Part shown: in pieces, positions 5,914 through 12,959 of the stretch | How the letters are laid out: the number at the start of each line of letters is the position of its first letter | Position numbering within the stretch: position 1 is the first letter of the stretch | Source: Puniceicoccales bacterium | GTDB lineage: Bacteria > Verrucomicrobiota > Verrucomicrobiia > Opitutales > UBA953 | Assembly: GCA_031289285.1 (NCBI GenBank) | Contig: JAITPT010000270.1 | Coordinates: 1 to 12,959 of the forward strand | Direction of reading: 5' to 3' | DNA length: 12,959 nt | The notes under the pieces: generated by a model | Seen by the model: the letters and a program-made list of their open reading frames with translations, nothing else | What the model was told of the DNA's origin: nothing | Database searches by the model: none | Program-made: the position numbers and the translations under genes

Positions 5914-8313
5914 TTATTCGTTTTCCTCAATGGGCACATTCAGTGCGTTCTTGCTAACGCGGGTGTAGTAGCGGTGGTAGGAGCGGTCGCCAGTGTTTGT
6001 ATAGTAATGCACAACGCTCATGCCGATTTGGTTGAGGATAGCGCCGAAGATAGGCACTTTTGATTCGCGCAAACGACCGATATTGGAGCGGATGAAGCGT
6101 TTTTTAACGGTGTTGAAGCGCACTACATAGAGCACACCGTCCACCATAGAAACGAGATTAAGTGCGTCGCTCACAGCGCCGACAGGCGGCGAGTCCACAA
6201 TCACGCGGTCGTAGCAACTTTTCAGAGTGGTAATCATCTCTGCGAACTTGCGGCTGCTGAGGATTTGCGTTGGGTTGGTGCAAGGTGCGCCGACGGTGAG
6301 AACGTCTAAGTTATTTGCGACGCCGTAGTGGATGGCGTCTTCCAGTGCGACTTTGCCGAGGAAATACTGGGTGATACCGTGGTCGCCCTCCAAGCGCAAT
6401 GTCTTGGCGACGACAGGCATACGCAAGTCGGCGTCAATGAGCAGCACCCGTTCGCCGTGGGCGGCGTAGGTGAGGGCGAGGTTGGTGGAGACAAAGGATT
6501 TACCTTCGCTTGGCGAGGTGCTGGTGATAAGGAAGGTGCGTGCTTGCTTGGCGCCTTCGTTGATACGCAATGCGGAGTAAATCGAGCGGAAGGCTTCTTT
6601 TACAGGGCGGTCGCGGTCGCCTTCTACGACGCGGGCTTTATCAAAGGAACTGGAGCGACGGGCGATTGGCAAGATGCCGACGAGCGGCAGGCGCAGGAAG
6701 CCCTCGATATCGGCGGCGGATTTCACGCGGTCGTCGAGAAATGCGAGCGAGAAGACGATGATAAGGCCGACGACGATGCCCGCAATTAGGCCGAGAATTG
6801 CCATTTTCGGGTAGTCTTTGTTAATTGGGCGCGAAGACACAAGCTCTGCTTTTTCTAAAATCTCGATGTTTGGGAGCATACCGCCGGAGGCTTTGAGTTT
6901 ATCGCTGTAGAAAGAGACATCAATGGCGGATTTCTGTGCTTGTTTCTCGCCGATTTTTCGGACGATGCTCGTGATTTGTGTTTGCTGCTGGTAGAGATCT
7001 GCGATTTCGTTTCGTTTTTCCAGCACTCGTTTGTTCGCCGCCTCGTAGCTGCGTTTCGCTGCGTCAAACTGTTCGCGCAGCTTTTCCACGGCTTCCGCGA
7101 TTGCGCGGTCAAGCTCCTTTTCCGTCTGGTCCATAGAGGTTCTGAGAGTTTTGATGCTCGGGTGCTCGTCGGCATAGCGCACTTTTCCCGTTTCTATATT
7201 GATGCGATGTCGCATTATTTCACCGCGCAAGGTGGCGACACGCTCGGCACTGGCGATGTAGGGCATATCGAGGAGTGCTTCACGGGCGTTCGGCTTTTTT
7301 TGCACTTCTACCAATCTATCCCAGAGGCGTTTTGTGGTTAGATAAACACTTTCCTCTGCGAGTCTTGAGGAGTTGAGCGAATGCAACTCACTTGACGCAA
7401 GGTTCATCACGGTCTCTAAGTCAAACAGGCGCGGATTTTGCTTTAACATTTCGCCGCGTTGCTTGTAGAGAGAGTCAATCTCGTTGTCCAATTGTTTAAG
7501 GTGGATGTCGGAGACTTCTAACAAAGGTGCCATTGCTTTTTTGCGGGCGGTGTTGTTGTAATCGCGGATTTCTTCGACAAAATACTGTGCCATGAGTTTA
7601 GCGACAGCGCCGTCGGGATGTCGGTAAGACACTGCGGCAAACATAGTTCCTCGCTCGGGGATGATATTTCGACATGCTTCCAGCACCTCAAGCGGACGCA
7701 GAGGGCCGGTGAAGATGTTGCCGTTTTGGTAGGGCGCAATCACACGCGCCTTCAAATCGTTGCTCATGCGTAGCAAAACTCGCTCGGTGACGATGTTGCT
7801 GCGCATCAAGCCGATAAGTGTCATAAAGTCATCGAAGTTGCCGACTGTATCAATATCGGGCGAGACGCCAAGCCCAGCGGCGACAAATGGGCGGCGGTGA
7901 ATGCGCAGCTTCGCGGCGGCCTCGTATTCGTCCGTTTTTTGCATATTAGCGAGCAGGAATGCGGAGGTGAGTATGACGACAGACAGCACGAGATACCAGA
8001 AGCGCTCGCGCACCATGAGCAGATAATCTTTGAGGGAGAGGATACGCACACCCGGTGCGTTACCACCTTGCTGTGGGCCATACCCTTGCGCATAGCCATA
8101 ACCCTCGGCGTAGCCGCCATAACCGGATTGACCGCCGCTGTAGCCATACTGACTGCCGCCGCCATAGTATTGGCCACCATACGAACCTCCGTAGTATTGA
8201 CCGCCGTATTGCGGGTAACCGTAACCGGAGGCTCCATAGCCGTAGCCGTAACCGTAGCCCGGGCTATCGCCGGAGGGAGGCGGATTCGTATTTTGCGGTG
8301 TCTTGTCTGCCAT
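5914..8313 (-). CDS. Wzz-domain/BY-kinase fusion, polysaccharide co-polymerase (Wzc-like)
   Basis: 799 residues, inner membrane. Wzc-type proteins set polysaccharide chain length and work with the outer-membrane export protein; cycles of tyrosine autophosphorylation control the process. Order: a Gly/Tyr-rich stretch (19-79, 19 Tyr); a Wzz domain beginning LSLKDYLLMVRERFW; membrane helix 1 (about 105-121); a long periplasmic part with coiled-coil character (about 265-345 and 395-465); a Pro-containing pre-membrane segment (SSRPINKDYPK) and membrane helix 2 (about 502-525); then the cytoplasmic kinase. The kinase shows Walker A TSPSEGKS (599-606), Walker A' VLLIDADLRMP (623-633) and Walker B RVIVDSPP (703-710). 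The C-terminal Tyr cluster (Y770, 771, 779, 782, 783) is the expected autophosphorylation site. The ATG lies 42 bp after the export-protein stop, without a clear ribosome-binding site. The Gly/Tyr-rich N-terminus is unusual for the family. Confidence 0.93.
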   Translation of the reverse strand: MADKTPQNTNPPPSGDSPGYGYGYGYGASGYGYPQYGGQYYGGSYGGQYYGGGSQYGYSGGQSGYGGYAEGYGYAQGYGPQQGGNAPGVRILSLKDYLLMVRERFWYLVLSVVILTSAFLLANMQKTDEYEAAAKLRIHRRPFVAAGLGVSPDIDTVGNFDDFMTLIGLMRSNIVTERVLLRMSNDLKARVIAPYQNGNIFTGPLRPLEVLEACRNIIPERGTMFAAVSYRHPDGAVAKLMAQYFVEEIRDYNNTARKKAMAPLLEVSDIHLKQLDNEIDSLYKQRGEMLKQNPRLFDLETVMNLASSELHSLNSSRLAEESVYLTTKRLWDRLVEVQKKPNAREALLDMPYIASAERVATLRGEIMRHRINIETGKVRYADEHPSIKTLRTSMDQTEKELDRAIAEAVEKLREQFDAAKRSYEAANKRVLEKRNEIADLYQQQTQITSIVRKIGEKQAQKSAIDVSFYSDKLKASGGMLPNIEILEKAELVSSRPINKDYPKMAILGLIAGIVVGLIIVFSLAFLDDRVKSAADIEGFLRLPLVGILPIARRSSSFDKARVVEGDRDRPVKEAFRSIYSALRINEGAKQARTFLITSTSPSEGKSFVSTNLALTYAAHGERVLLIDADLRMPVVAKTLRLEGDHGITQYFLGKVALEDAIHYGVANNLDVLTVGAPCTNPTQILSSRKFAEMITTLKSCYDRVIVDSPPVGAVSDALNLVSMVDGVLYVVRFNTVKKRFIRSNIGRLRESKVPIFGAILNQIGMSVVHYYTNTGDRSYHRYYTRVSKNALNVPIEENE

Positions 8314-8355
8314 ATCGTAAAAAGTTTTGTTAGAAGGTGTTAGCTTGTGGGAAAA

Positions 8356-9030
8356 TTAGATGTCTTGGTCTTCGACCCAGATTTTATCTCCGTCCGCCAA
8401 TGGGAGATCAGGCGCGTGACCGCGCATGATTTTCAGGACATCTATCTTGTAAATACGTTGCACTTTTGTCTCTTTCCCGCTTCCATCTTTTTCGGTAATC
8501 GTGCGTGTGAGGCGGACGTTTCGCCGGTCACCACGCGCTTGGATACCGACTTGCGACATCGCATGCCCCATTGTTATCCCGCTTTCGGCGGAAAAATGGA
8601 GGGGACCCGTGTGCCCGACGTAGCCGTCCACGAGGATAAAGCGCGGCGCATAGACCGTCACTGTGACTGACATTCTGGGGTCTCGGTAGTATTTCGAGTA
8701 GAGGGTCGCGAGCTTCTTCTTCGCCTCCTCGGTAGTCAAACCTGCGAGTTCGACCTTGTCGAGCAGTTTCAGGTCAGCCGTGCCCAGTTTAGAGATGAGC
8801 ACGGTCTCCATGACCTCGTTTTCTCCATGAACGCTAACAAGTATCGTGTCGAGCGGGCGGAGTTTGTATTCGTATTCAGGGGGCGGGTCGTCTGGGTAGT
8901 TCGCAGGCTTTTTGAGGCGACCTGCTTCGTCCTCGCCGAACAGATTGTCATACCAGTCGCTCACCGCGACGCAGCCCGACAGGGCGACACAGGAGACGAC
9001 CACAGCAAAAAAGGCGAAAAAACGTTTCAT
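8356..9030 (-). CDS. Polysaccharide export outer-membrane lipoprotein (Wza/EpsE-like)
   Basis: 224 residues. A lipoprotein signal is clear: MKRFFAFF, a hydrophobic core, then the lipobox LSGC with Cys20 as the lipidated residue. An export (Poly_export) domain follows at about 55-133, beginning YEYKLRPLDTILVSVHGENE and containing LAGLTTEEAKKKLATLYSKY and RDPRMSVTVTVY. One SLBB-like domain at about 134-190 carries FILVDGYVGHTGPLHF. The ending LADGDKIWVEDQDI is typical. It is shorter than E. coli Wza (about 380), having one SLBB-like repeat and no C-terminal helix for an outer-membrane barrel, so another protein may form the pore. In-frame ATGs at 9036, 9048 and 9054 are alternatives (the context ATGCCAATGA occurs twice). 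I chose 9030 because it gives a standard signal. It lies 42 bp upstream of the kinase gene and 76 bp downstream of the beta-barrel gene. Confidence 0.9.
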   Translation of the reverse strand: MKRFFAFFAVVVSCVALSGCVAVSDWYDNLFGEDEAGRLKKPANYPDDPPPEYEYKLRPLDTILVSVHGENEVMETVLISKLGTADLKLLDKVELAGLTTEEAKKKLATLYSKYYRDPRMSVTVTVYAPRFILVDGYVGHTGPLHFSAESGITMGHAMSQVGIQARGDRRNVRLTRTITEKDGSGKETKVQRIYKIDVLKIMRGHAPDLPLADGDKIWVEDQDI

Positions 9031-9106
9031 TGGCATTAACTTTGTCATTGGCATTGCAAGATTAAAAAGAGTAGCGGAGGGAGGGAACTCAAGTAGGAAA
9101 TGGAAA

Positions 9107-10366
9107 TCAGTATTTGAGGGTGGCGGACAAGGTGATGGAGTTGGAGGAGAAGTCACGGATACGGTTGCTGACGTCCCTGATGTGCGTGTAACCGGCACCG
9201 AGGCGCCAATACCTGTTAGGGAGGAAGGAGAGATTGATGCCCGCCGAGACGAGGTTGTCGTCGCCGCCTTTGTGCTGCGCCGTTTTGGAATACTCTTGGT
9301 AGTAGTAGGCGGCATACGCGCTCAGATACCAATGGAGACTTAGGTAGGTGGTGGCGTTGAGGCGGACGTGTGTGTTGGTGTAAGATTGCGCCTGACCGCC
9401 AAGGTTGAAGTTGCGCCCAGAGGAGAGCGCGAGGCGGTATTTGTCTGCCGAGTAGTCAAGGACCAGCGTAAAGTTTGCGGTGCTGTGAGCGTCATTGGGG
9501 ATGTGGTAGTAGCCTTCGGTGGTGAGCCAGCCACGCCCGCTAAAAGATTGGAAACCGACGCCCGCATTTCCGCGCAGAGTGAGCTTAGAGGTCAAGGCGC
9601 CTTTGGTCGAGATGCCGAAGAAGTGCGAGTCTTGGGCACCCGGGTCGTAGTTGTTGTATGGGCTGGTCCGCGAGATTTCCGTGTGGCTCCACGAGTAGCT
9701 CAGGCCGAGGTGGTGCTTTTCGGTGACTTGGTAAAACACGGAGACCGGAATCGAGAAGGTCTGGCGGTCATTGAAAACGTCGCGGTGATTACGAAAGTGC
9801 TCGTTGTAGTAGTTGAAGCCGATGTCGGCACTAACCCTCGAGCTTATCTGGTAGTTGATGTCAGCCGAGACGTAATACTGGTCGCGCCGGATGAGGTCGC
9901 GGAGATACTCGGGGGAGCCGCTGTCATACTGCAAAACGTTGTCGTTTTGGGCGAACTGCGTGAAGGAGGCGAACAGACCGAGACGCAGTTTTTTCTGAGG
10001 GTCGTATGAGTAGGAGACGGAGAAGTTGGCGAGCTGCGAGTTCAGGTCGTCGTTGTCAACGTAGTTGGAGAAGGTCTCCTTGAAACTGAAGTTGAGGTGG
10101 TGCGAGCCGTCTTTCCCGACGTCGCCGACGACGCCGGCGGCGAGGAAGTAGACGAAGTCATCTACTTTGTGTTGGCCGTTTGATGCGTAGAAAATGTTGT
10201 CGCACCACGTCAAGCCGGCATCGGCAAATACGTAGGCCGACGAGTTCTCGCCGAGTTGCAGGAGTGGGGAGTCCGCGTTCGCGACCAGCCCGCCTCCCGT
10301 TAAAAATGACAGCAGAGCAGCGCTCTGGATGAGCTTCTTTATCTTCATGTGGGTCGAAGTTTTCAT
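9107..10366 (-). CDS. Outer-membrane beta-barrel protein of the polysaccharide export cluster
   Basis: 419 residues. Signal peptide: MKTSTHMKIKKLIQSAALL, then a Gly-rich core ending ANA (about 30-32). The rest is alternating hydrophobic/polar strands rich in Tyr, Phe, Asn and Ser, with many strand-turn repeats such as KLRLGLFASFTQFAQNDN and YRLALSSGRNFNLGGQ, and ends in LSATLKY with a terminal aromatic residue. This fits the putative beta-barrel family often next to exopolysaccharide genes (EpsL-like, BBP2 type). No catalytic motif is visible. It likely sits in the outer membrane and could supply the pore missing from the short export lipoprotein. An inner ATG at 10348 (MKIKKL) is an equally good start. 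It is the first gene of the presumed exopolysaccharide run, 151 bp after nadK. Confidence 0.75.
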   Translation of the reverse strand: MKTSTHMKIKKLIQSAALLSFLTGGGLVANADSPLLQLGENSSAYVFADAGLTWCDNIFYASNGQHKVDDFVYFLAAGVVGDVGKDGSHHLNFSFKETFSNYVDNDDLNSQLANFSVSYSYDPQKKLRLGLFASFTQFAQNDNVLQYDSGSPEYLRDLIRRDQYYVSADINYQISSRVSADIGFNYYNEHFRNHRDVFNDRQTFSIPVSVFYQVTEKHHLGLSYSWSHTEISRTSPYNNYDPGAQDSHFFGISTKGALTSKLTLRGNAGVGFQSFSGRGWLTTEGYYHIPNDAHSTANFTLVLDYSADKYRLALSSGRNFNLGGQAQSYTNTHVRLNATTYLSLHWYLSAYAAYYYQEYSKTAQHKGGDDNLVSAGINLSFLPNRYWRLGAGYTHIRDVSNRIRDFSSNSITLSATLKY

Positions 10367-10517
10367 TTATTGATTGTTGGCGAGACCAAGCTCAGCAGAG
10401 CACCTTCAAACGGAACCCGCTACTTGATATGTCGGCGAAGTTGTGCGCTCCCCTGCGAAACTTCAAGCGAAAAGTGAAGTTACGCAAAATATTTTTTTGC
10501 TGGTTAGTCCATACTTT
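10367..10517 (-). promoter_or_regulatory. Probable promoter region of the exopolysaccharide operon, with a dyad
   Basis: This 151-bp gap between nadK and the beta-barrel gene is the largest in the minus-strand run upstream of thiS. It contains a perfect 7-bp inverted repeat, AACTTCA-N9-TGAAGTT (10459-10481), and an AT-rich patch at about 10485-10501. The dyad is not followed by T on the minus strand, so an operator is more likely than a terminator. I see no convincing -35/-10 pair. Confidence 0.35.
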
Positions 10518-11336
10518 TCAGAGCCATCGCAGCTTGCTTCGCAGGAGTGAAAAATGCCGGAAGCCGACGGGCTGGGCGAGGCGCAGCTTGCGCTCCGAGA
10601 GCCACACGGTCAGCGGCATGTTGCCCTTGTCGGGGTGGAAGTGGACGCCGTCAACCTCGACGCGGAGCGGGTTCGCGCTGTCTTCGGCGGCGATGGTGAG
10701 CACGCGCCCACGCGGGAGAATTAGTGCGCGGTTGGAAAACGAGTGCGGGCAAATCGGGGTGATTGCGAACACGTCTGCTGCGGGGTCAATCAGCGGGCCG
10801 CCAGCGGAGAGGTTGTAGGCGGTGGAGCCGGTCGGCGTCGCCACGACGAGGCCGTCTCCCCAGAACGAGTTCACGAATTCCCCCGACACCGAGGCGCGCA
10901 ACTTCGCGAGGCTTGCGTGCCCGTCGGGCGCGACCACCACGTCGTTGAGTGCGTAGGCGTGGCAGCCGTCGCAGGTGTCGCACTCGAGCAAGGTGCGCGT
11001 CGAAAATTGGAACTCGCCGCGCAGCACCGCGCCAAGGCTCTCCGCCGCGTTCTCTGCCGGATAGTGCGTGAGGAAACCGAGCTTGCCGCGATTGATGCCC
11101 AGCACGGGGATGTCGCCCCGCGCCGCCTCGCCCACCGCGCCCAGCAGAGTGCCGTCTCCGCCGAGTGTCACGCAGATGTCGCAGCCGTCGAGTGCGCCGG
11201 TGCGCAGCGGGTATTCCTCGGGCACCGCGACAGCGACGCCGACGTCAGCGGCGGCGCGGCTCAGTGCTTCGACAAGCTCCGCCGCGTCGGGCTTGGTGAA
11301 ATTTGCGACAATCGCGATTTTGCGGATAGCGTCCAT
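10518..11336 (-). CDS. nadK: NAD kinase
   Basis: 272 residues. Phosphorylates NAD to NADP using ATP or polyphosphate; cytoplasmic. The family signatures are complete: LGGDGTLL (58-65), NRGKLGFLT (82-90), ALNDVVV (129-135; the usual NE is ND here), GDGLVVATPTGSTAYNLSAG (160-179), then the substrate loop TPICPHSFSNRALILP. The C-terminal domain includes VEVDG. Start ATG 11336 (MDAIRKIAIVANF) is the usual family start; the frame continues upstream to 11447 but only through low-complexity repeat sequence. It faces menD divergently and precedes the exopolysaccharide genes on the same strand. The 151-bp gap suggests it is a separate transcription unit. Confidence 0.95.
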   Translation of the reverse strand: MDAIRKIAIVANFTKPDAAELVEALSRAAADVGVAVAVPEEYPLRTGALDGCDICVTLGGDGTLLGAVGEAARGDIPVLGINRGKLGFLTHYPAENAAESLGAVLRGEFQFSTRTLLECDTCDGCHAYALNDVVVAPDGHASLAKLRASVSGEFVNSFWGDGLVVATPTGSTAYNLSAGGPLIDPAADVFAITPICPHSFSNRALILPRGRVLTIAAEDSANPLRVEVDGVHFHPDKGNMPLTVWLSERKLRLAQPVGFRHFSLLRSKLRWL

Positions 11337-11385
11337 GCGCCGCCCAATGAACCGAAAAAAACGAAAATGCAAATGGGAATGCGAG

Positions 11386-11411
11386 GCGGGAATGAGGAGC
11401 GGGAATGAGGA
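11386..11411 (+). repeat. 13-bp tandem repeat, two copies
   Basis: GCGGGAATGAGGA occurs twice in perfect tandem at 11386-11398 and 11399-11411, just upstream of nadK. A diverged half-copy (GGGAATGCGAG) precedes it. Confidence 0.85.
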
Positions 11412-11429
11412 GTCGCGGGGAGCGGGTTT

Positions 11430-11464
11430 GAAACCACGGATGAACACGAATAGACACGAATAAG
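11430..11464 (+). repeat. Dispersed ACACGAAT-type repeat
   Basis: Contains AAACCACGGATGAACACGAA followed by TAGACACGAATAAG. Similar 'CCACGGATGAACACGAAT' sequences are, from memory, widespread between genes in Verrucomicrobiota and Planctomycetota. Function unknown. Confidence 0.6.
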
Positions 11465-11490
11465 AAAAACGGAAAACCGAGATATGAAAT

Positions 11491-11594
11491 TGGGGGCTTG
11501 GCGGTTGGGGGTTGGGGGTTGGAGGTTGGCTGCGTCCTGCGTCCAGAGTCCGGAGTCCCTGTGTCCTGTGTCCCGCGTCCCGCGTCCCGCGTCA
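11491..11594 (+). repeat. GTTGGGGG and GTCC-rich minisatellite
   Basis: First part (11491-11529) is repeated GGTTGGGG with three G5 tracts, a possible G-quadruplex. Second part (11531-11594) is degenerate 6-8-bp units of the form GCGTCC(C/T), ending in three perfect CGCGTCC-type units. It lies directly before the likely menD start. Confidence 0.75.
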
Positions 11595-11674
11595 ACACTC
11601 CCGTGGTTAGGCTGGCGTGGCCCCGCCGCCGCCGCGCTTGCGCCCGCTGCCGCGCCGCGCCACGCTCCGCGCCC

Positions 11675-12959
11675 GTGCCAGACACCCTTCCGTTTCCCGA
11701 CCACGCCACGCCCGCCGCACATGCCGCGCCCGCCGACTACGCCGCGCACTTCGGCACGCTCTTCGCCGAGGCGCTTGCTTGCGCGGGTGTCACTCGCGCC
11801 GTCGTTTCCCCAGGTTCGCGCTCGACACCGCTCACTCGTGCGCTTGCCCGCGAAGCGCGCATCACCGCCATCCCTGCGCTCGACGAACGCACGGCTGCCT
11901 TCTTTGCGCTCGGCCTCGCCCAAGCCTCCGCTGCGCCTGTGCTGCTTGTCTGCACCTCTGGCACCGCTGCTGCCAACTACCTCCCCGCCATCGCCGAGGC
12001 ATGGCACGCGCAAGTCCCGCTCATCGTCGCCACCGCCGACAGGCCGCCAGAGCTACGCGGGTGCGGTGCTGGCCAGACCATCAACCAGCGCGGCCTCTAC
12101 AGCGGGCACGTCCTCTTCGAAGCCGAGCTTCCCGTCCCCGACGCTTCCCCCGAGACCCTTCACCGCTGGCAAACCCTCCTCGCCGAAGCCTACCGCCGCG
12201 CCACGCAATTTCCCGCTGGCCCCGTCCACCTCAACATCCCGCTCCGCGAACCCGCCGCCGCCACCCACGACGCCGACGCAGTGGACGTAGTGGACACAGT
12301 GGACGCAGTGGACACCGCGCCCGCCGTCGCGCCCACTACCGACGCCGCAGTGCCAGCCGCACCCGCCGCTGCCGCCCTACCCTCTTCCCCCGCTCCCGCT
12401 CCCGTGTCCGTGTCAGTCCGTGTGCGTCCGTGTGCGTCCGTGTCAGCCCGTGTCCCCGCCGCCTACCTCCGTGCATGGGCGGCACCATTCCGCAAAGGAG
12501 CCATCCTCGCCGGACACGCCCGCCCCGCCGACGCCGCCGACTACGCCGACGCCGTGTTGCGTATCGCTCGCCAACTCCGCTGGCCCGTGTTTGCCGACGT
12601 GCTCAACCCCGTCCGCCATCACGCCGCGCCGGAGGATGCCGGTGCGGTCGTCGTCGGCACCTACGAGCAAATCCTCGCCAGCCCTGCGTTGGCTGCGGAG
12701 CTTCGCCCCGACGCCGTTTTGCAGCTTGGCCAATTGCCGACGGGCAAACGCCTCCGCGCTTGGCTTGGCGCAACGCCCCTGCCGACGCTCCTCATCTCCC
12801 CGGGTGCCCGCAACCTCAACCCCCTTCACAACCACCACCAAATCCTCGACTGCCGCCCCGCCGACCTCCTGCCCGCCGACAGCACCAACTCCGCCGCTCT
12901 CGACGCCACCACCGCCGCAGACACCGCCGCCGCAGTGGACACAGAGGACGAGGTGGACG
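11675..12959 (+). CDS. menD: MenD, SEPHCHC synthase (partial, cut by window end)
   Basis: 2-succinyl-5-enolpyruvyl-6-hydroxy-3-cyclohexene-1-carboxylate synthase, a ThDP enzyme joining 2-oxoglutarate and isochorismate in menaquinone synthesis. About 428 codons are visible. Numbered from GTG 11675: YAAHFGTLFAEAL (22-34), VVSPGSRSTPL (43-53), ALDERTAAFFALGLA (68-82) with catalytic Glu71, CTSGTAAANYLPAIAEA (93-109) and ADRPPELRGCGAGQTINQ (121-138) are diagnostic. After HLNIPLREP a repeat-coded low-complexity stretch (about 198-261) occurs, then the central domain resumes at AYLRAWAAPFRKGAILAGHA. The frame is open from the repeats at 11480 onward with no in-frame ATG near the conserved start, so GTG 11675 is my choice; GTG 11603 is an alternative. 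The C-terminal ThDP/Mg-binding domain lies beyond the window. A second acidic repeat begins at about 12932. Divergent from nadK. Confidence 0.92.
   Translation, partial: MPDTLPFPDHATPAAHAAPADYAAHFGTLFAEALACAGVTRAVVSPGSRSTPLTRALAREARITAIPALDERTAAFFALGLAQASAAPVLLVCTSGTAAANYLPAIAEAWHAQVPLIVATADRPPELRGCGAGQTINQRGLYSGHVLFEAELPVPDASPETLHRWQTLLAEAYRRATQFPAGPVHLNIPLREPAAATHDADAVDVVDTVDAVDTAPAVAPTTDAAVPAAPAAAALPSSPAPAPVSVSVRVRPCASVSARVPAAYLRAWAAPFRKGAILAGHARPADAADYADAVLRIARQLRWPVFADVLNPVRHHAAPEDAGAVVVGTYEQILASPALAAELRPDAVLQLGQLPTGKRLRAWLGATPLPTLLISPGARNLNPLHNHHQILDCRPADLLPADSTNSAALDATTAADTAAAVDTEDEVD
12275..12316 (+). repeat. 9-bp in-frame repeat inside menD
   Basis: Four units of GAC-(GCA/GTA/ACA)-GTG from 12275 to 12310 plus a partial fifth, coding DAVDVVDTVDAVDT. 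The unit is a multiple of three, so copy changes keep the frame. A related run (GTGGACACAGAGGACGAGG) sits at the window's right end. Confidence 0.9.
12403..12455 (+). repeat. GTCCGTGT minisatellite inside menD
   Basis: Repeats of GTCCGTGT with variants (GTGTCAG, GTGCGTCC), including two perfect GTGCGTCCGT units. It codes a Val/Ser/Arg-rich stretch (VSVSVRVRPCASVSARV). Together with the 9-bp repeat it forms the insert between two conserved menD domains. Confidence 0.85.

Larger units (their letters stand above)
11337..11674. other. Divergent nadK-menD intergenic region, repeat-rich
   Basis: About 340 bp with no gene. Both promoters should lie here, but none can be pointed to. From left to right it holds a 13-bp tandem repeat, a dispersed ACACGAAT-type repeat, a G-rich TTGGGGG repeat and a GTCC-rich minisatellite. 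The frame read from ATG 11484 on the plus strand is an artefact that runs out of frame through menD. Confidence 0.7.

Noticed and set aside
10743..11408. Plus-strand 221-codon frame opposite nadK
   Set aside because: nadK on the minus strand has complete family signatures. The opposing frame is Ala/Arg/His-rich with no known pattern.
11484..12290. Plus-strand 268-codon frame overlapping menD
   Set aside because: It is Pro/Arg/Ser-rich and has no recognisable motif, while the menD frame over the same bases carries all the diagnostic MenD motifs.

Overview
The window looks like chromosome of a Verrucomicrobiota member, most likely Opitutales/Opitutaceae. That is an inference from the gene content (an exopolysaccharide export operon with a stand-alone EpsI protein, menaquinone MenD, an OprB-type porin), weak Shine-Dalgarno sequences, high GC and many short dispersed repeats. 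No 16S or other phylogenetic marker is present, so the lineage is a judgement from style.

Left part (1-3726). One clear gene, an OprB-like outer-membrane porin (531-1997, +), sits among about 2.2 kb of non-coding repeats. Upstream is a 181-bp sequence repeated twice. Downstream is a long foldback (hairpin) element that starts at the porin stop codon, then an array of ~145-165-bp units with a G15 tract, a two-hairpin repeat present twice, and two more foldback-element copies. A ~31-34-bp AT-rich box with an ATTTA-N6-TAAAT dyad is common to both sides: two copies upstream in one orientation and seven downstream in the opposite one.

Middle part (3727-11336). Eight genes all lie on the minus strand. 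In transcription order they are NAD kinase (nadK), an outer-membrane beta-barrel protein, a polysaccharide-export lipoprotein (Wza/EpsE-like), a Wzz/BY-kinase fusion (Wzc-like) with a striking Gly/Tyr-rich N-terminus, exonuclease VII small subunit (xseB), an EpsI-family protein, ThiS and a TenI/ThiE-family protein. Gaps are about 40-80 bp from the beta-barrel gene down to thiS, and xseB overlaps epsI by 8 nt. This suggests one exopolysaccharide operon carrying housekeeping genes (xseB, thiS, tenI). The kinase would set chain length and drive export through the lipoprotein and barrel. EpsI points to an exosortase-linked polysaccharide system, but no exosortase or glycosyltransferase is in the window.

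Right part (11337-12959). A divergent intergenic region rich in minisatellites separates nadK from menD (+ strand, cut by the window end). menD has no in-frame ATG near its conserved start, so a GTG start is likely. It carries a repeat-coded low-complexity insert of about 60 residues between two conserved domains, and a similar acidic repeat begins at the window edge.
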